From NCBI GenBank assembly GCA_038049695.1, contig CP142460.1:24306001-24370000 (forward strand): DNA of 64,000 bases, given 5' to 3'. Below are positions 48,094 through 60,266 of this stretch, piece by piece. This stretch comes from Cinnamomum chago (taxonomy: Eukaryota; Streptophyta; Magnoliopsida; Laurales; Lauraceae). The notes under the pieces are model-generated. The model saw nothing but the letters and a program-made list of their open reading frames with translations, did no database searches and was not told where the DNA came from. The position numbers and the translations under genes were made by a program. Positions within the stretch are counted from its first letter, which is position 1; every line of letters starts with the position of its first letter.

Positions 48094-51000
48094 TCAGGGC
48101 ATGAAGGGAGAAAAAACAACCACCGAGTTGTGCCCACCAAAGCCAAATGAGTTAGAGATGCCTGCAGAAAAAACCAAACATTAAGTTAATAAGAAAACTA
48201 ACAACAACCAAAGACATTGGATTTGTTCTCGCAGATAGAAACTTATGCACGTTGCTTGCTAAGAGAGCACATTCACAAACTTCGTTGGCATCAATGGTCT
48301 ACTATTTTCAACCACTGACATTTATTATGAATGAAGAAAAGCTTTACAAAGTTGAAATCTTATCAGTTTTCATGGCTTCATACATACCAACATGGATATC
48401 ATGCTTTTTCTTCACATTTGGGACCGTGTCGATAGTTACCGCTGGTTCTATGTTCTGTAGGTAAACAATAAAGAAAAGAAAAATGAATTTGTCGATCACT
48501 TGCACTGAATGGAAACAGGAAGTATGCAATGGCGCATTACAAATTGATTGATGGTTGGATGTAGCCAGCCAGTATTGATAGCTTTGATGGTAGCAATGGC
48601 TTCTAATCCACCAGCTGCTCCAAGACAGTGTCCAATCATTGACTGAAATTAGAAGTAACTGTTAGAATTAAAGTTTAAATAACATTTATAAACATCAGCC
48701 AAAATGTACTTGCTGCTGTGAAATAATGAACAACCAGGGAAAGAACTAGTACTATATGAACATGGATAGCTCCAAACACAATAAATTCTGTTGGTTTTGA
48801 CAATAAAAAAGTAAATGAAAGAGTGAATATATACTTGGTTGCTAGAGGAAAAAGGCCTTTGGAGATCAGATTTTCCATAAACATGCCCAATAATTTATTT
48901 AGGTAAAACGAGATGGATTTATAGGTTCCTGGAAAATGTATAGTTCACTGAGATTCAGGGGTCAGGACATGTGGAGCATATGGTACATGCTCCAGACTTC
49001 TCATTTGATGGGTCCCCACTGGTGGGTGATGCCCAAAAATGATAAGTTTGGAAGATACTGCTTCAATAATTGGCCTGCAAATGAGATTCAAAGAATCAGA
49101 TCTCAAGTCTGAATCATCAATCTATGTTCCCCATAGAGAAGAATAGCTTGGCAAAAGAAAGAAGTGCATATGCTCAGAGGCCTACTACTCCTGTAAAATA
49201 AGTCTGTAGTGTTACTTCAGGACAATTTGTAATTCCAAAAAATGATGAGAGTTTGTATTCTACTGACTTCATAGAGGGAAAAAAATGAACCAGGAACTTC
49301 ATATTTCAAGATTTCCATACCTTAGTTCCATTCATTTTCATTTCAGATGTGTCCTTGAAGACCTTCTTGATGGCATTAATCTCTGCTAAATCTCCTGCAA
49401 GTGTTGATGTTGCATGAGCATTCACATAGTTCACCTACAAGTTTTGGAAATTCCAATTTCCATCAGAATATGAATGGATAAGAAAGAAACGATGAATTGA
49501 TTAAACAAAGGAATTTGATGTAAGAACACAATCTGAAAAGAAAATTTGAAATACAGGTCAAGGACATGTGTAACTTATTGTAGGATGTAAACAGACATCT
49601 TCAAATAGCAGAAAATAACTATATCAGTCCTACTCCGATATAACTATTTCCCACATGTACTTTTTCATTGAAAATTTACCCTATTTCTAGAAACTTACCC
49701 TACTGAAGATAACAGGGTTTACTTGCCTACTTGAAATACTAGTAAATGTACATGGGCAAAATAGTTATGAAAAAATACTGGCAATGGGGAAAATTTTCAA
49801 TGAAAAAGTACATTGGGAAAATAAATTACATATTACCTTCTATTACATTGGTTGGAGCAACTAGTACTAAAAAGAAATAAGCACGAGACAAGGAGAGGAC
49901 ATCAAAATTTATTTTATGGAAATTGTGTATCAAAATGTGCCTACATGGTGTACATTCCAGGGGAGATACGAGTACTCAAACAGACCCATAATGTATATCT
50001 GATAAACAGATGATGGAAATGGAAGCAGCTAATACAAGGGAAAGGAAACAGGAAAACTCAAAAGAACAATAAATTTCAATAATCATTCAGGCCATTTGAT
50101 CATGTAGATGAATTTTATAATGCAAATACATTCATGAAAATCAGTGATTGCTTAGCGAAGGCTGATTAGTTAGGTACAAAATACACAGAAGGATTAAAAC
50201 TCACCTCTTCTGGGGAGACTCCTGCATCGTCTAAGCTCTTGATTATGCAAGAAGAAACCCCAAGACCATCAGCTCGAGGATCTGTCATGTGATGTGCATC
50301 ACACGTTACTGCTCCTCCTAAATACTCTGCAATTATGTTTGCTCCTCTCTTTCTTGCATGCTCCAAGCTCTCCATCACCTTCGCACAAGAACCCAATTAT
50401 CGGTTAGGACCAAGACAATATTTAAATAGCTATGTCTACATGTATGGAAACATGAGCACCTAAAACTCAAGTATGCAACGTGTAAGATTAAATGTAAATG
50501 GTAAATGATCAATTCATTTTGTGATTTTATGAAACATTCAGTGCCTATTTATTTGCATTAGAATGCATAGGAATTGAATATATGGGAATTCATAGTCAAA
50601 TGATCTCTACTTTGCGATTTTATGAAACATTCAGGGCCATTTTGTTTGCATTAAAATATATAGGAATTGAATATATGGGAATTCATAGCCAAATGATCTC
50701 CACAAAAGGATTATTAAAGCGGTGAAGTGTGAACGCTTTGAGGTAAGACTAAGGTAGTAATGTAGATGGGACCTTGACGCTCCTACATATTGAACTACTA
50801 GGTCGTGGTTGGGAATTCATTTCCCATGTTCCCTTGATTCACTTTCGATTAAAGGGGAGGTTATTTGATGGTCATTTTTTGTATATCCATCTTGGATCTT
50901 CATTTTTAATCTCTTATGGCTTGACTTCCTATGTATTCTAGCAAACAAACAAGCCCTTCAGGTCATGTGACATTTGAATTCGTTGACATTCTCAAAGAGG

Positions 51001-51671
51001 TAGGGCAGTCCCTAAGAATATTTCCTAGTGTATTATACTGCCAATAACTGACTTATAACAAGATTCCTAAAGCTCTTTCAGCACATGCAATGAGTTCTTT
51101 TGTCCAGTTTGATTTATGGTTCAATGTTTCATTTGATTAACTATGACAAACTGTGATTAAGACATAGAAACATTAAAATTGCATAAAAATATCTCATAAA
51201 TACAGTACTTCCCTTCATATCCCCTAGCAATTAACAGTACGTTCATAAAATATGATAAATATTGATATTCAAAACAGATATGTGACACTAATTGTGATTT
51301 CCGAAACAAGGGCCAACAAACAATTGGACCATTTGCAAATTGGACCCATATCTGGTGATCTCCTGTTGTAGATAACATTTACCCCACATGCATTCCCATT
51401 GAATGATCCTACCCATAATAATTCTGCCTTTAATGAGAAAATATTTGAAATAATTCTCGATACGTAAGTTGACAATTGAATAGCTGGGGTCACCTGGTAG
51501 GTGAATACTAAGGCATGACCCATCACATAATGGGGCCCAACAGACGAACAACTTCAACAACTGAAATTGTGCCCCATGAACCTTCACTACTTGAAAGCAA
51601 ATAACTGTGCTTGAGCATTGTGTAATACCTCAAATTATTTCCAATAAGTTTTGTTCCTGTAATAGCTAACA

Positions 51672-51704
<33 letters not shown>

Positions 51705-54539
51705 TACACATCCATATCCAATACCAACAACTTTAAATGTGAGGGCCCCACCCTATCTCTCATATAAGGTATATATAAGTAATTGCTATTAAGATCAATA
51801 TGTTAACAATATAGGTACTTCCAGGTAGTTAGATGATGATATTCATTTCAAAGACTAAAATGAATTAGAAACAGGCGAAGATTTAAATCTTTAGAAAACC
51901 ATTAATCTGGTAAAATGACGAAATTACCAGCACACCAGCGCCTTCGCCCATGACGAAACCATCCCGATTTTTATCCCATGGTCTCGAGGCCGTCTGGGGC
52001 TCATCATTCCTGTGTGATAAGGCTCTACATGCTATGAATCCGCCAACTCCAGTAGCTGAGACTGCTGCCTCTGTCCCTCCAGTCACCATGATTTCGGCTT
52101 CACCCCTTCTTATATGATTTGCAGCAGCATGGAAACAATAGTTTGCGGTTGCACATGCTGTTGAAATGGAGTAGTTTGGTCCCATTACGCCCGTGTCGAT
52201 TGCTAAAAGAGCAGAGCCCATATTGGTGATGGAGTAAGGAATAAAAAATGGAGTGATTTTCTTGTAGCCCTTCTGGATCAGAGACTCAACTCCATTGCTA
52301 AAAGCTGACAACCCACCCATTCCTGTCCCTATCAGCACCCCTATTCGAGATCGGTCCATCTGCAGAATTTGCAAAGAAAGAGTTTTTGATAATGTTTAAA
52401 CTTCGATCTCCAGAAGCTCAGTGTCATGTATTGAACTGTTTATATGTGCATGTTATAGAGTATGTACTCAAAATCGCATTCGGTTTGAATATTGATGGGA
52501 ATGGATAAATACTTATTCAACTCGAGGTAAAATCAGAAAGCATATTGCAGGGATACTGTTCTTACTTTTCTGTCCCAAAAAAGAAATTTAGAGATTTCTA
52601 CTGATAATGGTTCAGTAACCCTTGCAATGTGGGATTACTAGTTTCAAGTTTCAACAATGCAGCAAATGTGTAGCTGAATAGATAATTATCTGTTCTGACA
52701 AAGTAATTAAAGTGCTTTAGAATTAAGATATTTCCAGATGCACCAAAAGAAATTTGAATCATGAGATGTAACATCTGTCTACTAAATTGGTTCTATTAAC
52801 TGAAGCCTACTTACTTTTTCCAAAACCTCTGGTCCAAGATTGGCATCTTCAAGGGCTCTTCTTCCAGCCACAAGGCAATACCTCCAACAGTCATCTAGCC
52901 GACGATCATTCTTCCCATCAATGTATCCTTCGGATGAGAAATTGTGAATCTGACCAGCAAATCTCACTGAGAGGGAAGAAGCATCGAATCTGTCGATTGG
53001 GCCGATCCCGCTCTCTCCTTCCAGTAGTTTACTATAAAATGTATCAATGTCATTTCCAAAGACGGAAACCAGGCCCATTCCTGTTATTACGATCCGCTTC
53101 TTGGGATCTTTTTCGCGTTTTGGAGCTGTTACAGTGGGTGATACCATGGCTCTGACAGCTTTGGATTTTCGAGCTGAGCAATGAATTCAGAATTTTGAAT
53201 TTGATTAAAAGCATGTGGGGGATAACATTATTATAAAAATATGATAACTCTGTATCATTTGGATGAACACAATTATTTACTACTATTTTTTTTTTTTTTT
53301 TTTTTGAGAAGCAACGAAACTAGAAAAGTACTAAGAAAAATGGAAATTTTTCAATACACTAAGTAGTCCTAATAGAGGATGGACTGCAGCTTTGACAGGA
53401 GAACATGAAAGTTACAATGATAGAGAACTTCCTATGATCAATTCAGATCTAAAAACTCCTAATTCTGTGAATGAATCTGCCCCATAATTTTTTTTTGGTT
53501 ATAAAACTGATTCTTTCTCCCAAGCTTCAAGCATACAATTGGAGCAGCACACCTTTTAAAAGGGTAGAAATTAAATAAGGCATGATCTTCATTTGGACCT
53601 TGTAGTCCTTTCACCGTGATCGTTCACATGACGATACAAATTCTCTACTAATTAAGAGTAAAAGATCTGAAATTGTGAAATATAGTGATTTAGCTTTATT
53701 AGGAGTATGAGTTGGATACTTGGATAGCTAGTCAAAATCCATCTTAGAGGATTCAGTTCGAAATCACGAATTCAGAATATTATCATGATGACACAACCAG
53801 CCAAACAGGGCCTTTAAATTCTCTAGTCAGAATATCAGTCCCAAAAGTCTTGAAATGATGGCTACAATAGTAGTTAACAGAAAAGTTTCTAGGCACACCC
53901 TAATGTCTATTGAGGAAAATATCCAACTGATAATTAATGTTTGAAATCAGAGGAAAATTAACTGCATATAAAAACATACCCATGACAGATCTGATCAGAA
54001 TGAAATATGCACTCTCTAAATCACTTAATAAAATGATTGATAATCCCTTTTTTTCTCTTTATCAGCTCCAATGTATCATACTTCTGATCATTTGAGTTCT
54101 GTCTTTCCATGGCTTTAATTATATTCATTAAAATATGCCTACTAGAATCAGATCAGATCTGTCAAAAACAACCTTATATCAATCAATTTCAGGGTATTAC
54201 TTACACTAGAAGTTCTTGGTTTCTATTTGCCAAGTATCTTTACAATATATTGAATCTGCATGTTATGTAAACTTGTTGAGTATTTTGCATTTCCTCTAAA
54301 TTGATAAAATTACAGTCAGTGTTTCATTACTCACAAATTACAGAAAGAAAAAACCTCATTTATATATGATACACACCTGTAGAAGAAGCAAAGAACCCAT
54401 TTGGCTTTTTCACAGCTGAGGCTGTTTGAATATTTTCCAATGGTCTGAGGCCATTGTAGTGAAGCAAAGAAGGCCCATTCCCACCCAATTCTCTGTTTCC
54501 AGTCACCAAATTGGAACAAGAACCCGCCATCATTGCCAT
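48094..54539 (-). CDS. KAS1: 3-oxoacyl-[ACP] synthase I (KAS I), plastid; 8 exons
   Basis: Condensing enzyme of plastid fatty-acid synthesis; it joins malonyl-ACP to C4-C14 acyl-ACP with loss of CO2. Exons on minus: 54539-54377, 53173-52815, 52359-51928, 50378-50205, 49434-49321, 48642-48541, 48454-48388, 48161-48094. They sum to 1,479 bp, a 492-residue protein plus stop, with every junction GT-AG and in frame. Residues 1 to about 60 are a Ser/Asn-rich plastid transit peptide ([14 protein letters not shown]). The mature part begins near [20 protein letters not shown]. The catalytic set is complete: Cys243 ([10 protein letters not shown]), His383 (NAHATST), Lys414 and His419 ([13 protein letters not shown]). 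The Gly-rich C-terminal [10 protein letters not shown] is present. The start was chosen because it gives the transit peptide and the Kozak-like AGATGGC. No break found, so it looks functional. KAS II is less likely because the linker [13 protein letters not shown] is KAS I-like. Transposon pieces sit in the long intron 3. Confidence 0.95.
50530..50962. mobile_element. MITE-like sequence in KAS I intron 3
   Basis: GGGCCATTTTGTTTGCAT...TATATAGG at about 50634 is roughly inverted at the right end (CCTATGTATTCTAGCAAAC...AAGCCC, to about 50957). A second copy of the left part, starting ATTTTATGAAACATTCAG, lies just before it (from about 50524). The family is not clear. It is intronic and does not touch an exon. 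Confidence 0.5.
51672..51711. repeat. (AT)n(AC)n microsatellite
   Basis: About 12 AT units followed by about 6 AC units in KAS I intron 3. A likely polymorphic marker. Confidence 0.92.
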
Positions 54540-56372
54540 CTCTCTCTATGTCTCTCTATGAGAAGTTGCTCATATGATGACAACAGGCAGTGATATAAGA
54601 AGAGAGAGGGGCAGAGAGAAGGAAAGAGCTTCTTTGGGTTTTCAGAGAAGAAAAAAATAGTGTGAAGGGGATGGAGTTCACGAAGAGAGTTTCTTAGTTT
54701 GTATTCCTTTGGAAAATCCACCAGCAACACAATACAGACGAAAGGTGGCGACAATCCCAACACTCTTGTATTAATTTCTTTGTTTCTTCTATTCATTTTT
54801 TAAACTTAAAAGACTCTTACACCCATTGGCAGATTAACCAACTAAACTACCTCTCCAACACCCAAAATACTACCCAATCAATCTTTTCTCCAAAATCCCA
54901 TAAACTATTACAATAATAATTGGGGGCCACCTTAAAAATTGCCCAATAAGGGTAGGTTCCACCATTTGATTGGCCACATGCACACAACTTTTTTTTTTTT
55001 GGTAAACACAGTTTGAAATAGGGAAAAAAAGGGAGAGAATTACCACTAAATCACATGTTTTAGATATATCAATCTGAGGGTGGTTTATACATTTATTTTA
55101 AGCAGGTTGGATTCTAAAAGGTGGGGCCACTTTTGGTTTGTCAATTTCCCTGCCCTTTCTTCTAGAAGGTATATGGATTGAAAGTAATTAAATGTAATTA
55201 AATGGCTTCCCCTTTCTTCTAGAACAGGTCTTAGTGTGAAACTCGATTGGATTGTCTAGGCCCAATAATTAAATGGAGTGGACCGGCTTGGTCATTGTCT
55301 ACCAAAGGGCTGGTTTAGACGGCCCAACCCGACACAACTTATCTAACATAATTGGGCTAATTTGTGAAAACCGATGGGTCTTTGTTGAATTTTTGAGCCA
55401 ATGGGTTGACTGTGGGCTAAAAAATATTTGGCCCGTTAACAAAGTGGGATAAGACTCAAATTCACATGTAGCTCTGCTACAGTGCCAGACTGACAGTGCT
55501 GGAAAGGGGTCACGGAATCGACAGATTTCACTTCAATATAACTTACATTTTCTGGCCCATCAGTTGTACAAAATGAATTGATGTGGGTTAACTCCAGGAG
55601 AGTTAAAAACGTGGGTTCCACCTTGGTCAATCGATACTGTACGACAGTTTCTTCCCTACGTTGGATGTTACTTTCTTCAAACCACGCTATACTCCCTGAG
55701 GATTTCTAATTGGAGGAGTCACTGCATTCAGATTTGAAAAACACCAAAAATGAGTCACTCCTTGTAGGTGATAGATACACTTCTTTGTTTTTGTAGATTT
55801 GTAAAATCCGATGGGGGAGGTGGAGCCCGAGGAATCAGTGAAAAAGAGGATTTTTGATAGATTTAGAGGATTTGAAAAACCCTTTTCACTTTTTCTCTTT
55901 TCACCCAAACGTGTGTTTTCCTCAAATCAAGGAAAACAAGAGAATTGCCTCTCAGAGGACATTGTCCAGACATGCCTGCACATCGTTGAATTTAAACACT
56001 CAAATGACAATTACTAGATGATTAAGCTAATCTCATCATCTGCACCATTCCAATCCAACGTTGAATATCAGGACTAGTGTGATGCATGTGATTACATCTC
56101 CAATAGTTTGGATTGGCCAATAATTCATATTTGATTTTTTTTACAAAAAGGCTCATATATTTTTTTTAAATCCTTAAAACACTCCAGTACTCTTTTATTT
56201 TTTTATATTTTTGTTGGAAAAGGAGATTAATTCACCAAAATAAAATCTAGGAAAACCAAAAAAAAAAACACCTACAACTATTACAATCATTACCATCTAA
56301 TATTAAACATCTTCTTCCACTTCCGTCTACCTCTGATAGGCATCACACTTGCAATCTTCAGATCCTATAAAT
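54540..56372. other. KAS I upstream region
   Basis: 54540-54800 is the likely 5' untranslated leader and core promoter of KAS I, with CT-rich sequence on minus (54541-54610). I cannot fix a TATA box. Further out the DNA is AT-rich, and none of the short open frames has a recognised domain. Confidence 0.4.
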
Positions 56373-56512
56373 GAATGATGAGGATATGAGGAAGCAAATT
56401 ATATATCATTGTGAACGCTTGAATGATGAGATATGAGGAAGCAAATTATATATCATTGTGAACGCTTGAATGATGAGATATGAGGAAGCAAATTATATAC
56501 CATTGTGAACGT
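56373..56512 (+). repeat. 47-bp tandem repeat, three copies
   Basis: GAATGATGAGATATGAGGAA...GTGAACGCTT at 56373 (one extra base), 56421 and 56468. Copies are nearly identical. Confidence 0.95.
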
Positions 56513-56532
56513 TGTGCAAGACTACTTCGTAA

Positions 56533-57075
56533 TAGGGTTGCAAACAAGTATCCGATTCTTCGATTACCTGAAGGTTCTGACCCGAAAAAAATTGGGTCTG
56601 GAACTTATTTTAGGTTCCAATTCATAAACGGTCCTGGTTTGGACCCCAATGTAGGTTCTGATTTATTCGGGTCCAGTTTTGGGTCCATATAGGTTCTGAC
56701 CCGTGGACCTGGGACCAGGCATATGAGTCTTTAATATTACAAACTGTACCTCAAAATAAATTATTAATTTTAAACATTTTTATGTATAATACTGGAGGTG
56801 GTAGACTTAGTGCATTATTATAAATTGAATTATATACTTATTTTAAGAAAAAATGAAAAAAATGGAGAGAAGTTAGAACTGGTTATGGAGCTAGATCCAT
56901 TCCTCTAGGTGGACCCGGTTCCAGAACCAAATCTGGGTTTTTCCAATCGAAACCGGGTTTGGAACCAACAAAACAGGTTCTAAGTCAAAATCGGATCCGA
57001 AATCGGAACCATTATTTAGAAACGAGTCCGGGTCCAGCATTGTTTCGATCCGAAACCGTTCCATTTGCAACCCTA
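56533..57075. mobile_element. Non-autonomous hAT element, 543 bp
   Basis: Terminal inverted repeats TAGGGTTGCAAA at both ends, flanked by 8-bp duplications CTTCGTAA (56525-56532) and CTTCGCAA (57076-57083), which differ at one base. The interior is built from GGTTC/GAACC and GGGTCC words and has no transposase. Confidence 0.88.
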
Positions 57076-57419
57076 CTTCGCAAGGTCATCTGCAATATCA
57101 TTAGCATTTCGCCTACAAATTTGTTGCCTCCACATCCAAATCCACTTTAAGCATTGTAAGATTTTCCTCCAATAAATTATTGTGTACTCTTTACTTTTAC
57201 ACAAGCATCCCCAACTTGCCATTCTTTTCTCTACTTTTTTTCTTTTTCCTATTCAACCATTTTACTCCTGCCTTTTATTTTAAAAGTGAAATGACACATT
57301 TAACCCTAGCTAAAACTGGTGGGTTAGACTTTTGTTATTACGACAACCCCGGCAAGTAGCCAGTTCAACGGGTTCCTTGATAGCAGTAATAGGATGGTGT
57401 CCATCTTGGATTTTTGTTG

Positions 57420-58445
57420 GAATGCTGCTATTGGCACACAGAATTTTACTTTTCAAACACAATGAATTTATCCTTTTTTTTATTACATTCTTACCCTTTC
57501 ATGAAATGACCAAAATATCCATTGTCCCACAAAAACTCAAAATTCATTCTCTTTTCACACAAGCTCATCTTCTTCTTCTCTCACCCATCTCACTCTCCAC
57601 TTTCTCTATCTTCCTTGGGCAACTCATGTTCACTCACATTCCTTAATTCTCTAGTGCAATGAAGGAAGAAAACAACAATCAAATAGTGCTTTTAAATCAA
57701 AGCAGCAATGGAAATGTCCGTTTCTTAGTCGTCTGGAACGAGTTGTAGGTTCCCAAAATGTACGGTCTTTCAGGGCCGAACAAATGGCATATATTCGGAT
57801 GTATAGTTCCGAACATGATGCATCTTTTCGGACCTATAGTTCCGAACATATGTCATCTATTCGGACCTTTATGACCGAACAATGATATTTGACATGAGTG
57901 TCCGAACACTATTCTTTTGTTCGGACACTCAGGTCCGAACACCTGCAATATGTTCGGACACTCAGAGACCGAGTGACCGAACAGAGTTGCGATTTCTGGG
58001 TTAAAAACCCTTACAATGATGGATAAAATGCTACCCAAATGCATGAAAAAACACTAACATTGTTTGTAAAAACTTACATTGAATAAGAATCTATCCCCAT
58101 ATCAAGTTTTCATGGAAAAAAAGGTAATCTAAGATGGGAAAAATGGTAAAGAAGAGATAGGGAAGAAGAATAAATGGTAATGTTGGAGGGATCCATTTAC
58201 CTTTGGAAGAGGAGATGGTGGAGAGGACTGGGAATACCGGAGGAACGCCGGAGAAACCGAGTCGCCAGTGATGTGGAGAAAGAGATGAGGATGTGTGTGG
58301 GAAGAAAGAAGGAAATGGAGGGATGGGTAGTTTAGGAAATTTTAGTGTGTGTGAAAAGAATTAATTTAATTTTTAAATTATAGGAATGTGTGTAGAGAGA
58401 GTTTGTGTGGGAAAAGTTAAAATCTGTGTGCCAGTAGAAATTCCC
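57420..58445. mobile_element. Non-autonomous MULE, 1,026 bp
   Basis: Perfect 9-bp duplication TTTTTGTTG at 57411-57419 and 58446-58454. The ends are inverted copies sharing TGGCACACAGA...TTTTACTTTTC. A 9-bp duplication is the Mutator-superfamily hallmark. No transposase is present; the centre holds a hairpin array. Confidence 0.8.
57775..57983. repeat. Array of TTCGGA...CCGAAC hairpins, 33-bp period
   Basis: TTCGGA at 57794, 57827, 57860, 57920 and 57953; CCGAAC at 57775, 57809, 57842, 57875, 57902 and 57935. Each TTCGGA/CCGAAC pair makes a 21-base hairpin, and several of the starts are exactly 33 bases apart. Confidence 0.9.
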
Positions 58446-59086
58446 TTTTTGTTGTCTTTAGACCAAAATAAGGTCGTTTCTTACCATTTCTAAGGACTGT
58501 ATTTCCAATAGAAACCACAGGAGATTTTCTCCCAATAAACCGGAATTTCTCGAGCAACACCCGGTTCTGTCGCCAACTTCAACTTGGGGGGCTTATGTAA
58601 AAGAAGTATTGGGGAAGGGACAAATGTGTCAAAAAAGAAATCAATTTAATTTTCAAAATTTGTAAAGGATTTTTTAAGAGTTTTAAAATGTTTTTCAGGT
58701 ATGAATGGGGGCTTCAGCCCCGCACCCTTTGTACCTGGTCCGCCACTGTCGCCAAGCCAGTGCTCAGTTGGCTAGCAAACATGTCCCATGTTGCGGGTGC
58801 TATGATGGGGGACTAGCTTCCTTGGTTGGAGTAAAAACTGAAAGAAGAAAATAAAAATAAAAAACCTGAATCTCTTCTCTTGCATTCCACCTTTAAAACA
58901 CAACTTTGACTGATGAAGAGAAACCTTGACAAATTTCTATACAATTCAAGATTAAAAAAGATTATCATACAAAAGATAAGTCCTAGTTCTATCCTCAAGG
59001 TTCCTTAATAGAAACAACTCTTATTGATAATTGCTTGTATAGAAACTTGGTAAAGAAAGTTACGAACTTATGTTAATTGGGACATA
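58446..59086. other. Intergenic, no gene recognised
   Basis: AT-rich. A GGGGGCTTCAGCCCC-type palindrome at about 58707 may mark a transposon end. Nothing further. Confidence 0.4.
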
Positions 59087-59095
59087 TTGTTCATA

Positions 59096-59936
59096 GAGCT
59101 TTTTGCATATACCCCCCTAAGGTTCTAAGGATTTATAAATAGGCCCCTATGATTTTTAGTATTTGTAAATATGCCCCTGCCTTTTCATTTTGATACATTT
59201 TGCGTCCCCAAAATCAGTAGCCTTCCAACAACAACAAAAATTTCAAATGAAATGACATTTTTGCCCATCTCTTTATCCATATATGCATAATTTCAAAAGT
59301 GTGGACTTATTTTTGTCTAAAGCGTGTAACATTAATAATTACATTTAGTGGAAGAGAATGATTGTGTGTAAATTTGTTTTTAGCAATATGAGGTCTATTT
59401 CATTAAATCTAAATCGATTATAATGACAATCAACTCTTGTGCTTATAATTAGTTATAATTGATCTAATTCATGCACAACCCACCATTAATTAAATTGATG
59501 AAAGTTTCAAAATATATGAAGAATATGAGGTCTATTTCATTAAATCCAAATTCATTATAATGACAATCAACTCCTATGCTTATAATTAATTATAATTGAT
59601 CTAATTCATACGCAACCCACTATTAAATTGATGAAAGTTTCAAAATACATGATTATTAAAGAGTTATTGAGAGAGATTAGAACTTGAGATAAAATAATGG
59701 TATTTTTGTAAATAATAAATATACTCATTTCTTTTAATGGATGTAAGGCAAAGTTGTCATTTTTATAAAAGTTCAACACAAATCTCATGGTGGTTACACA
59801 TTTTCATTAGGAATACTAATTTTGGGGGCATGAATGGTATTCAAATGAAAAACCAAGGGCCTATTTATAAATACTAAAACTACAGGGACCTATTTACAAA
59901 TCATAGAAACCTTAGGGGGGTATATACAAAGAACTC
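59096..59936. mobile_element. Non-autonomous MULE with long TIRs, 841 bp
   Basis: Inverted ends of about 75 bp (left TATACCCCCCTAAGGTT, then ATTTATAAATAGGCCCC and so on) and 9-bp duplications TTGTTCATA (59087-59095) and TTGTTTATA (59937-59945), which differ at one base. No transposase. Confidence 0.85.
59395..59648. repeat. 127-bp tandem duplication inside MULE
   Basis: AATATGAGGTCTATTTCATT restarts at 59522 and runs in parallel for about 127 bases with scattered differences. Confidence 0.9.
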
Positions 59937-60266
59937 TTGTTTATATAAACTTTTGTGTCATTCATTAAAAGGTTAATATTTTGGTGTTACTGGCTATCAA
60001 AATGGTATCAAAGCCCTAAAAGGCATATTATTCTTCCTTAATTAGATTCTTGCCCAAAACTTCCAGTATCTAGAACTTCCATAACGGAGTCTCTTAAAAC
60101 AGCTTGTTATTAATAGTCTTGGATCATCTATTATGAAGTGGACTTTGATGTTGGTAGCCCTAGAGAATTACGGATGCCACAAAATGGTTCTTTTTGCCTC
60201 ATTATGCTAACGATGAAATGCCTCATCTTTTGGTTCAACCAATCATCAGGTGCGAAGGGCCGTGAC

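Noticed and set aside
48252-48464. 70-codon plus-strand frame in KAS I
   Set aside because: Antisense to exon 7 and its introns; no domain.
52787-53155. 122-codon plus-strand frame
   Set aside because: Exact shadow of KAS I exon 2.
53787-53820. AACCAGCCAAACAGGGCC as a MITE end in KAS I intron 1
   Set aside because: The word is typical of plant MITE ends but I found no matching partner end or duplication.
57775-57983. CRISPR-like or tRNA-like hairpin array
   Set aside because: Short hairpins inside a eukaryotic MULE; no tRNA fold or cas genes.
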